Shown here: one piece after another, positions 46,406-53,572 of the stretch
Layout: each line of letters opens with the position of its first letter
Position numbering within the stretch: position 1 is the stretch's first letter
Assembly: GCA_022574185.1 (NCBI GenBank)
Contig: JACZSM010000005.1
Coordinates: forward strand, 1-64,000
Source of the DNA: Pseudomonadota bacterium
Lineage (GTDB): Bacteria > Pseudomonadota > Gammaproteobacteria > Steroidobacterales > Woeseiaceae
Reading direction: 5' to 3'
DNA: 64,000 nucleotides
The notes under the pieces: generated by a model
Seen by the model: the letters and a program-made list of their open reading frames with translations, nothing else
Database searches by the model: none
Told to the model about the DNA's origin: nothing
Made by a program: the position numbers and the translations under genes

Positions 46406-46449
46406 GTTAAAGAATGCCCCATCGATGAAATAACGTCGGGGAGGACACA

Positions 46450-46782
46450 ATGGAAGAACTGATTTTCTTCGTCAAAGGTTCCTCAGCTGATCCGTACGAA
46501 GTCACATTCATTAAAGATGGCGACAGCTTGACGGCATTGTGTACCTGTCCAGCCGGCACCTACGGAAACTTCTGCAAGCACCGAATCTCGATCATTGATG
46601 GCAATTCGTCAAGAATCACGAGCGACAATGCCGACCAAGCTCCCAAAATTGTCGAATGGCTATCCGGTACGGATGTGGAGACCGCGCTTCTTCAATTGAG
46701 AGACGCGGAGAAAACCAAGAATCCTGACAAAACAGCGCTGAATGCAGCCAAAAGGAAACTTGCGCGCGCGATGAATTCCTAG
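46450..46782 (+). CDS. SWIM-type zinc-finger protein
   Basis: A 110-residue protein whose CTCPAGTYGNFCKH carries the CxCx8CxH pattern of SWIM zinc fingers, which bind nucleic acid or protein. The C-terminal half is helical and basic (NAAKRKLARAM). Target unknown. It is separated from the C69 gene by 44 bases that include GAGGA before its ATG. Confidence 0.7.
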   Translation: MEELIFFVKGSSADPYEVTFIKDGDSLTALCTCPAGTYGNFCKHRISIIDGNSSRITSDNADQAPKIVEWLSGTDVETALLQLRDAEKTKNPDKTALNAAKRKLARAMNS

Positions 46783-46875
46783 CGCAGATGCAATGCGATG
46801 GCAGTCGAGTTTCGGCCGTGCCTAAGACGAATCATCTTATTACTGACGAATGATTTCGCCCAACACCCGATCTGA

Positions 46876-46912
46876 ACAAAAAAGGGCCCCTGTACGGGGC
46901 CCGAAAATTCTA
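46876..46912. terminator. bidirectional terminator
   Basis: AAAAAA-GGGCCCC-TGTAC-GGGGCCC-GAAAATTCT: a strong 7-base-pair stem with A/T flanks on both sides. It lies between the SWIM gene and the convergent VIT/vWA gene. Confidence 0.8.
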
Positions 46913-46932
46913 GTCCTACGCAAATGGTTGAG

Positions 46933-48999
46933 CTAGAGCATGTTTCGTTTGCGGCGGCGATAAAGTGCCATGCTTGCCACTAGTACAATCATCGGTAGTC
47001 CAACAGCACCACCACCAGTCGAGGGTCGCTTCGTTTTGTACATAGGCCGATTTTGATCCACGCGGCGATTCTGCGGCGCTTGAGTGGATCGCGTCTGCCG
47101 CGCTTTTCGTTCCACCGCGACACGCTCGCGATTGCTGCGCTGGATGCCCTGCGCTGCAAATACGTCGTCACGAACGACGATCAGCGACGTGTAATCGGTA
47201 ACCAATCCATACTCGATTGCAAGATCAGTGATGGCATCTTCGGTATCCTGATCGGCGCCGAAGTAGTCCATTTTCGACTGCAGGTTCTCAATCGTGGCAT
47301 AGGCCCAGATACGATCCAGCTCCGGATTGAGGTCTGATTGCACGGGCATCATGAACGCTGTCTGATACTCAACATCCTTGCCGCCCACCTGGCCGCTTAT
47401 TCGGACCCGCGCCTCACCGGAGCCCCAGTAGTGGCCCAGGATCTGTAGCTGTTCGCCATGGTAAAGACTAGCAATGCGGTCCGGCGTCAGATCAGCAACC
47501 TTGAGACCGCTGATTTCCAGGCTAATGTCATGCAAAGCCGCATGATGAATCTTTGCCGTTGCCTGAAGTAGCTGTCCCGCAATGTCGTCGCTATTTGACG
47601 TCTCCATCGCGAAACCGTTGGAGATCTCAGTCATGGCCTCCAGCAGCGGTCGATTCGCACTGTTGCCCATGATGAACGTAAACAGACGCACGTCATGGCG
47701 GCTCATCATCTTGAGAAATTCTTTCTTCTCGGTAACGCCAACATTCGCCACACCGTCCGTCACCAACGCAATACCTGACGTCCGATCACTGTCGAGACTG
47801 TCGAGGCCCGCACGCAATCCGGCGTAGAGATTGGTTCCACCGCCAGCTTGCAAACGCCCTACTACGTCAGCGTAGTGTCTGACATTTTCAGTGCTTGCAT
47901 TGACGAAGCTGGTCGTTAGCTCGCGTGCCGATTGATTGAAGGTGAAGATGCGGAAGCGGTCATTGGGGTTGAGTTTTCCCAGTGCCTTTTGCACGCCGTT
48001 CGCGAGTGTCGCGAACTTGCCCTGCATCGAACCTGAAACATCGAGTATAAACACCCAGTCGCGCCCATCTTCGATGATGGGCAAATCGTCACCGGGCGTA
48101 AACGTCAGCATGAACGTGCCTCGACCCGACGCGTCGGGTTTGTAGGTCACCAGATCTACCGACCCAGGAAGGTTCGGCGCATGCCGCCAGTAGACAACAA
48201 TGTCCTTATCCAGATTGGCAACACCCGATGCAACGGTTGCGGGCGCAGCTGCTGCTCCTGCTTCGATGGCGGCCACCTGCGCTTCGAACTCCGCATCGCT
48301 CGACTCGGAGCCAACGGAGTGCAGATTGATCTGCCAGTGACCAGCATCAAGCTGCTTCAGTACAGCATTGGGCTGTTCCGGCAATCGAACAGCATCGATC
48401 GGGTATGACGACTTCAGCTCAAAATCGAAACTGAAAGTACCGGTCACGACATCTTTGATTTCCCAAAACGCAATTCGCTCCTCGTCGACACCGCCTTCTT
48501 CAAGCGGGTAAATATAGCGGCCAATACCCGTGTCGACGCTCGCGCTCTGCACATAGACGAGACGCACGTGAACGTCACTGTTCGCGCGTACCGGATAGAC
48601 TGAAATGTCGAAGGTCCGGAATTCGTCCTTCTCCACCAGGGCCGTTTCACGACCCGCCGCTTTTTCCTGCTCATAGAGATCGCGCGCTTCTTGCTTTTTG
48701 AGGACCTCGCCTGTGACCGGGCTGCCATCAATCCAATACGTGAATTCGGCTACCGCTGCATGTGATGGCACGGGAAAACTGTAGACGGCTTCAACATCAT
48801 TGGCGCCGGCATTGATGAATACCTGGTCGATTTCAGTAATGACATAGCCGTCTTCTACGACGACCTTCACCTTGTGCTCCCGGATTTCCAGTGAGCCAGA
48901 CTGCCCTTTCGGTGTCAGCAGACCGGCGGCGTTGGCCGTACCCGCGCCGAACAGGATCAGAACGACAGCGATGAGAGTTGCATAGCATTTGGATTTCAT
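46933..48999 (-). CDS. VIT and vWA domain surface protein with GlyGly-CTERM-like tail
   Basis: A 688-residue secreted protein. Signal peptide SKCYATLIAVVLILFGAGTA. A VIT domain (about 25-160, TEIDQVFINAGANDVEAVYS), then a vWA domain with the metal-site motif FILDVSGSMQGKFA and ITFVTDG-like ALVTDGVANVG. The end RPSTGGGAVGLPMIVLVA, then RRRKRN, resembles a GlyGly-CTERM sorting signal (rhombosortase substrate) or LPxTG-like tail. The start is ATG 48999, after AGAGGGATAACC; an in-frame ATG at 49023 is less supported. It is divergent from a TetR regulator that shares three operators. Confidence 0.8.
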   Translation of the reverse strand: MKSKCYATLIAVVLILFGAGTANAAGLLTPKGQSGSLEIREHKVKVVVEDGYVITEIDQVFINAGANDVEAVYSFPVPSHAAVAEFTYWIDGSPVTGEVLKKQEARDLYEQEKAAGRETALVEKDEFRTFDISVYPVRANSDVHVRLVYVQSASVDTGIGRYIYPLEEGGVDEERIAFWEIKDVVTGTFSFDFELKSSYPIDAVRLPEQPNAVLKQLDAGHWQINLHSVGSESSDAEFEAQVAAIEAGAAAAPATVASGVANLDKDIVVYWRHAPNLPGSVDLVTYKPDASGRGTFMLTFTPGDDLPIIEDGRDWVFILDVSGSMQGKFATLANGVQKALGKLNPNDRFRIFTFNQSARELTTSFVNASTENVRHYADVVGRLQAGGGTNLYAGLRAGLDSLDSDRTSGIALVTDGVANVGVTEKKEFLKMMSRHDVRLFTFIMGNSANRPLLEAMTEISNGFAMETSNSDDIAGQLLQATAKIHHAALHDISLEISGLKVADLTPDRIASLYHGEQLQILGHYWGSGEARVRISGQVGGKDVEYQTAFMMPVQSDLNPELDRIWAYATIENLQSKMDYFGADQDTEDAITDLAIEYGLVTDYTSLIVVRDDVFAAQGIQRSNRERVAVERKARQTRSTQAPQNRRVDQNRPMYKTKRPSTGGGAVGLPMIVLVASMALYRRRKRNML

Positions 49000-49014
49000 G
49001 GTTATCCCTCTTTT

Positions 49015-49103
49015 ATTAAACAATGTTCAATTAATAACTAAAAAAACCCGTTTATTTATTAAACGGTGTTTAATTTATACACTAATATTAAACGTTGTTC
49101 AAA
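49015..49103. promoter_or_regulatory. three palindromic operators in the VIT/TetR intergenic region
   Basis: Three sites share ATTAAAC-N3-GTTYAAT. O2 (49058-49074) is perfect: ATTAAAC-GGT-GTTTAAT. O1 (49015-49031) is ATTAAAC-AAT-GTTCAAT and O3 (49087-49103) is ATTAAAC-GTT-GTTCAAA. They fill the space between the divergent genes, and the most likely ligand is the TetR protein at 49154. Confidence 0.8.
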
Positions 49104-49153
49104 TAATGTTAGTCTTTGGCTTGAATCCTCGATTTCCAATTGGACATAATGGT

Positions 49154-49756
49154 ATGGGCCGACGCAGCGACCACAGCCGTGACGAGATCCGCGACATGGC
49201 TGTCAGCGCGGCCGCAAAAATCGTTGAAAAGGTGGGATATCAGTCACTTACGGCACGAAAAGTAGCCAGCGAGATCGGCTATACAGTCGGTACGCTGTAC
49301 CATGTATTCCACAATTTCGACGATCTGATCATGCACGTGAATGCCCAGACCATCGACGAGATGGCGGCGCTGATTCAGCGGCATATCCGCAAAAAACGAA
49401 ATCCTGAGGTTCGTATCAGGACGATGGCCGAGTATTACGTGCAATACGCAACCGATCATCCGGATCGCTGGCGCCTGGTATTCGAGCATGAGCCACCGCG
49501 AAGTCTGGCCACACCCGCTCGGTTGAAAGAGCGCCGTGACGTTATGTTCGAAATGGTCGCAGACAACCTGCGGGAGCTGTCGCCGGAGTCTGTTTCGCAC
49601 GAGGTCGAACACACCGCCACCGCGCTCTGGAGCGGTATCCACGGCATCTGCATCCTCGCACTGACCGGCAAGCTTTACCTGGGTGGGGCATTTTCGATGG
49701 TTAAACTGATCGATACCTTGATCGATTCAGTCATCAATGAGTTTCGCCGGGTATGA
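49154..49756 (+). CDS. TetR-family transcriptional regulator
   Basis: A 200-residue regulator with an N-terminal TetR HTH: VGYQSLTARKVASEIGYTVG, then TLYHVFHNFDDLIMHV. The C-terminal domain (FEHEPPRSLATPARLK to LYLGGAFSMVK) binds an unknown ligand. The start is ATG 49154; the longer frame begins inside the operators. It probably represses both itself and the VIT/vWA gene through the three palindromes. Confidence 0.9.
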   Translation: MGRRSDHSRDEIRDMAVSAAAKIVEKVGYQSLTARKVASEIGYTVGTLYHVFHNFDDLIMHVNAQTIDEMAALIQRHIRKKRNPEVRIRTMAEYYVQYATDHPDRWRLVFEHEPPRSLATPARLKERRDVMFEMVADNLRELSPESVSHEVEHTATALWSGIHGICILALTGKLYLGGAFSMVKLIDTLIDSVINEFRRV

Positions 49757-49784
49757 ATACCAACCTGATAGTGAGATGCAGTGG

Positions 49785-49856
49785 CATGTCAGCTTTCACC
49801 TTGCTTCTTGCAAACGCATCAAAGTCGCTGGATACTGGCACAATGAATTTTACCGC
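49785..49856 (+). repeat. fossil attC A
   Basis: CTTCTTGCAAACGCATCAAA, then GCTGGATACTGGCACAATGA. It parallels attC11 (GCTTGCAAACGCC) and the shared GATACTGG-CACAAT motif. No GTTRRRY core remains. Confidence 0.55.
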
Positions 49857-50109
49857 TGGAAAAAACAAGCAACTGCCGCTGGAAACCACGCGTAAATCCG
49901 TCAAAGAACTCCTTATCACACACCCGATCAGGGGCAAGACGACGGGTTGGTTTTTTCGGTTCGAAGATTTGCCTAATGGCGTCTGGTCGATTGATGGCAC
50001 GGATCCATGGGGACGTACCGTTCGTTTGTCGGGGACCAATCAGGACGATGTGCTCACGCGTGCAGAAGCGAACGCGCAGCGCATCAATGATGGCCTGAAG
50101 AAAACCTAG
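49843..50109 (+). CDS. 88-aa hypothetical protein between fossil attC sites
   Basis: An 88-residue small soluble protein, ATG 49843, starting at the right end of fossil attC A. Motifs WFFRFEDLPNGVWSIDGTDP and WGRTVRLSGTNQDDVLTRAE show a compact domain that I do not recognise. The frame stays open upstream to 49753, through the fossil attC. It is flanked by fossil attC sites on both sides, so it is probably an old cassette gene. Confidence 0.5.
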   Translation: MNFTAGKNKQLPLETTRKSVKELLITHPIRGKTTGWFFRFEDLPNGVWSIDGTDPWGRTVRLSGTNQDDVLTRAEANAQRINDGLKKT

Positions 50110-50137
50110 TTCTTCGTCAAGGAGTTATTGACGGAGT

Positions 50138-50241
50138 ACTAACGAAACGCGGCATTCCTGTCGTTTCGCCTACCCGTCCCGAAACTTGCATTCGCAGCCT
50201 TTGCACCGGATGCTGGGTACAATTGAGTTTAGCCGGCAGGC
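50138..50241 (+). repeat. fossil attC B
   Basis: ACTAACGAAACGCGGC at the left resembles the attC opening; CTTGCATTCGCAGCC and GCTGGGTACAATTGAGTTTA match attC9 (CTGGGTACAAT) in order. The right core has decayed to GCCGGCAGGC. Confidence 0.6.
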
Positions 50242-50250
50242 GCTTCCGAT

Positions 50251-50736
50251 ATGCGCATCTGTGATTTTGACGAAAGCAAACACCTGGACCGCTTGCGCGA
50301 ATGCGTAGTCGAATTGCAGGAATCTGAGCGCCTGCTAGACCCCAGGATGCCGGCTGGCGCCGACATCGTCGACAAGTACATTCCGAAAATGCTTGAGAGA
50401 TGTATTCAGAGTGCTGGCAAGATTCTGATCGCCGAGATCGATGGAGAAGTTGCTGGCTTTGCGACAATCCTGACAAGAGTCAGCAGCGCGGAACTGGAGG
50501 ACGGTGATGTTGAATATGGATTGGTGTCGGATCTTATGGTGGCAAAGAAGTATCGCAGGCAGGGTCTCGGTCGAAAATTACTGGAAGCGGCGGAGTCGTA
50601 TGCCAGGGCCAATGACGTCAAATCACTGAGAATCGGAGTCCTTGCCGGCAACCAGGCTGCTGACAAGCTATATTCGTCGATGGGCTTTTCGAGCCTGTAT
50701 TCAGAACGCGAAAAGATCCTCACTGATTCGCAATGA
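50251..50736 (+). CDS. GNAT-family N-acetyltransferase
   Basis: A 161-residue GNAT acetyltransferase: the acetyl-CoA loop is VAKKYRRQGLGRKLLEAAES (R/QxxGxG/A). YSSMGF near the end is typical. The substrate is unknown. It starts ten bases after fossil attC B, and GNAT genes are frequent integron cassette cargo, so it is likely an old cassette. Confidence 0.85.
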   Translation: MRICDFDESKHLDRLRECVVELQESERLLDPRMPAGADIVDKYIPKMLERCIQSAGKILIAEIDGEVAGFATILTRVSSAELEDGDVEYGLVSDLMVAKKYRRQGLGRKLLEAAESYARANDVKSLRIGVLAGNQAADKLYSSMGFSSLYSEREKILTDSQ

Positions 50737-50830
50737 GAATCCAAACAGAACATGGCGGTTCCTATGCCCTCCAGAAGTTACATGTAATTGTGGCGATGGC
50801 CCGCCTGGCCGATGCCACAAAGCAATCAGG

Positions 50831-51259
50831 CTATCTGCAGGAGGCCGGCAGGTAATTATTTGAGATCGCGCCGCCACTTGCGCAGTTCCAGGTCAAACTG
50901 CCATCATAATTCACAGCCGTCATGGTTACTGTCTGTCCGTTGATCAACGCGTTTGCGTCGTTGCCATATCGAATCGAAATGACGGCGGCATTGATCGATA
51001 TTGTTGAGACGTATTTCCCGCCATAACTATCGGCGGTTTCCGCGCTGGCCTGGGCATTGTCTGTCGGATATACACCCTTGTCATTAAAATATACAGCAAC
51101 GGCGTTCTGCAGCGGGCCCGACAAAGTCAACCCTTCGGCGATTTGTGCACGAATCGAATAACTCTGGTAAGCGGGAATTGCGAGCGATGCCAGGATCCCG
51201 ATTATCGCAACTACGATCATCAGTTCAATAAGAGTAAAGCCTCGTTGATTTTGATTCAT
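50831..51259 (-). CDS. pilA: type IV pilin
   Basis: A 142-residue type IVa pilin. Prepilin cleavage would occur in [19 protein letters not shown], with Glu5 of the mature protein present. The C-terminal Cys pair in [16 protein letters not shown] closes the D-loop. Probably the major pilin or a minor variant. AGGAA precedes the ATG. No pilB or pilC is nearby in the window. Confidence 0.92.
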   Translation of the reverse strand: MNQNQRGFTLIELMIVVAIIGILASLAIPAYQSYSIRAQIAEGLTLSGPLQNAVAVYFNDKGVYPTDNAQASAETADSYGGKYVSTISINAAVISIRYGNDANALINGQTVTMTAVNYDGSLTWNCASGGAISNNYLPASCR

Positions 51260-51596
51260 TTCATGTTCCTTTGATCAGCCACGTATTTATTCGATGTGAA
51301 TACGGAGCACCTGGCTATCATCATTGACGGCGGGTGAACTCAGGGAGTTCCGATTCGCATCATCGGCCTCGACTGGACTGGTTTCGTTGACCCGAATCAC
51401 AGTTCTGCAATTCCTTGGTCGCACAACATAATCTGGATGCATTCGTCGGAGTCGCCACAGATACTGGGCATGGAGCTTGTTCTTTTCAATCTTGCCGCTA
51501 CGATTCGATACGCGCCGTTTTGTGGCCAGACCTTCGCGAGCGCGCGTAACTTGGTTATACTTGGCACACCACTGTTACCTGACCCAGGTGGCCAAG
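51260..51596. other. 337-base intergenic region between divergent genes
   Basis: It holds the pilin promoter region and, around 51400-51480, a sequence matching the attC layout (separate feature). I see no clear sigma54-type box for the pilin and no further gene. Confidence 0.6.
51400..51480 (+). repeat. fossil attC C
   Basis: GCATTCG (51439-51445), 12 bases, CAGATACTGGGC (51458-51469), then AGCTT: the same elements with the same 12-base spacing as in subtype A. No core sites remain. It lies 15 kb from the integrase. Confidence 0.55.
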
Positions 51597-52010
51597 ATGA
51601 GCGATAAAATCCTGATTGTATTAGTCGCAGCAATGCTGCCAAGCCTGATATTCGCGCAAGAACCGCAGAACTTCCGTTGCACTCATGGAGACCTGCAAAG
51701 GCGCGTCGAGATCCTCTATGAACCGGGTGTAGCCGTTCCTTGCGAGGTGCACTACTTCAAAGATACCGAGGCACCAGGTGAGAGGCAGGTACTATGGCGT
51801 GCCCTGAACGAAGAGGGCTACTGCGAAAGAAAGACTGCAGAGTTTATTTCCAAACTAAAGGGATTGGGCTGGAGCTGCACTGAGGGCCCCGATGCGGAAC
51901 CAGAAATGGCAGTCACGCCGGCCGACGAATCAGCAGCGGCTGAGACACCGGCGAGCGACGACACAGAAACGCTCATGCCTGCAGAAGAGACCGACTCGAC
52001 TGAAGACTGA
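51597..52010 (+). CDS. small secreted protein of unknown function
   Basis: A 137-residue protein with signal peptide (ILIVLVAAMLPSLIFAQ). The mature part has four Cys (FRCTHG, VPCEVHYF, GYCERK, WSCTEG) that may form disulfides, and a Glu/Asp-rich C-terminus. No family recognised. The start is ATG 51597; the frame is open upstream to 51477. Confidence 0.65.
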   Translation: MSDKILIVLVAAMLPSLIFAQEPQNFRCTHGDLQRRVEILYEPGVAVPCEVHYFKDTEAPGERQVLWRALNEEGYCERKTAEFISKLKGLGWSCTEGPDAEPEMAVTPADESAAAETPASDDTETLMPAEETDSTED

Positions 52011-52019
52011 CTGGAACGA

Positions 52020-53432
52020 CTACGGCTCCAGGTGGCCCTCGGCCTGCAGGTCTTCCGTGGTCAGTTCGATCGCCTTGCGCAATCGCGAGACGATGTAGTC
52101 CACATCACTCTTCGTCATCGTCAGTGCCGGTGACATGATATTCAGATCGGCGGACGGCCGCACGATCAGGCCCTGTTGTTCTGCATAATTCGAGATACGC
52201 TTGCCTATATCGACTTCCGGCGGGAAGAACTCCTTGGTTTCTTTGTTCTTCACGTTGACAACACACATCATGAACAGGCGACCGCGAATGTCGCCAACAA
52301 TGGGCAGATCCAGCAGCGTGCGCAGTTGTTCTTCGAAGTAAGGACCGACTTCCCTGACGTTGTCGAAGAGTTTCTCACGCTCCATGATTTCAATGTTCTT
52401 CAGTGCGGCGGCACAACATACCGGGTGACCCGAATAGGTGTAACCGCTCGCAAACCAACGATCCTTATCGTTGCCGAGAACCTCGTACATGCGATCGGAA
52501 AAGATGACGGCCCCCAGTGGCAGGTAAGCTGATGTCAGTCCCTTGGCACAACATATGATATCTGGCTGGACATCGAACATGTCCTTGGACACAAACCAGT
52601 GACCGAGGCGGCCGAACCCGGTTACGACCTCGTCAGCTACGTAAATGATGTCATATTTCTGACACAACTCTGCGGTGCGTCGGTTGTAGCCTTCTGGCGG
52701 CACAATGACGCCACCGGAACCCAGAATGGGCTCCGCAAAAAAGGCGGCGATCTTATCGGCGCCCAACTCGAGAATTTTCTGTTCCATCTCGTCGATGAGA
52801 AAATCGCAAAACTGTGATTCGTCCATGCCTTCGTCTGCGCGGTAGAAGTTCGGGCTCGTAAGATGATGAATGATGTCTTCAATGTAATTGAAGTCCCGCA
52901 CACGATCGGACGCCTTGCCGCCCAGCGATGCCGCAAGATAGGTCATACCATGGTATGAATCGCGACGGCTTAAAACGTGAATTTTCTCCGGCTTGCCCCG
53001 GGCGCCCTGGTACATCTGAATGAGACGAAACGCGCTGTCATTCGCCGTCGAACCGCCGCAGGTAAAGAACACGTGATTCAGGTCTCCTGGCGCCAACTCG
53101 GCAAGCTTTGCCGAGAGCCGTGCGGCCGGCTCGTTGGACATGTCGGTGAAAGGATTGGCGTAGGCGAGCTTCAATGCCTGTTCGGCGATGGCATCAACCA
53201 TCTCCTTGCGCCCGAGACCAATGTTGGTGCACCACATGCCACCCACGGCATCGAAATACTCTTTACCGTCGATGTCCGTAAGGTAGGCACCCTGCCCCTT
53301 GTCCATTATCAGGGAGCCAGTCTTGTCATAGCTGACAAAATTGTGGAACGGATGCACGTGATGGCGTCTATCCTGCTCCCAAAGCTCCTGGTTGCTGGCC
53401 TTGCGGTTGCTGCCGGATGCGGGGCTACTCAT
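52020..53432 (-). CDS. class III PLP-dependent aminotransferase
   Basis: A 470-residue fold-type I aminotransferase of the omega-amino acid/beta-alanine:pyruvate group. The PLP Lys is in CCAKGLTSAYLPLGAV, and YVADEVVTGFGRLG holds the PLP-binding Asp; FFTCGGSTANDSAFRLIQMY is the phosphate-binding region. ATG 53432 is chosen because GGAG precedes it. Substrates could be omega-amino acids or polyamines; not resolved. Confidence 0.88.
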   Translation of the reverse strand: MSSPASGSNRKASNQELWEQDRRHHVHPFHNFVSYDKTGSLIMDKGQGAYLTDIDGKEYFDAVGGMWCTNIGLGRKEMVDAIAEQALKLAYANPFTDMSNEPAARLSAKLAELAPGDLNHVFFTCGGSTANDSAFRLIQMYQGARGKPEKIHVLSRRDSYHGMTYLAASLGGKASDRVRDFNYIEDIIHHLTSPNFYRADEGMDESQFCDFLIDEMEQKILELGADKIAAFFAEPILGSGGVIVPPEGYNRRTAELCQKYDIIYVADEVVTGFGRLGHWFVSKDMFDVQPDIICCAKGLTSAYLPLGAVIFSDRMYEVLGNDKDRWFASGYTYSGHPVCCAAALKNIEIMEREKLFDNVREVGPYFEEQLRTLLDLPIVGDIRGRLFMMCVVNVKNKETKEFFPPEVDIGKRISNYAEQQGLIVRPSADLNIMSPALTMTKSDVDYIVSRLRKAIELTTEDLQAEGHLEP

Positions 53433-53572
53433 AGAATCTCCATTGAGCTTGCGTGTCGCGCGGGCACGCACGTCGCTGCAGTGACATGCTAGCCTCCCGC
53501 GATGCATTCGTCACTCACATTTCGCCATACAGCTGGTAAATACGCCGCCGAGAAAAAAGCGTTTTCAGGGCT

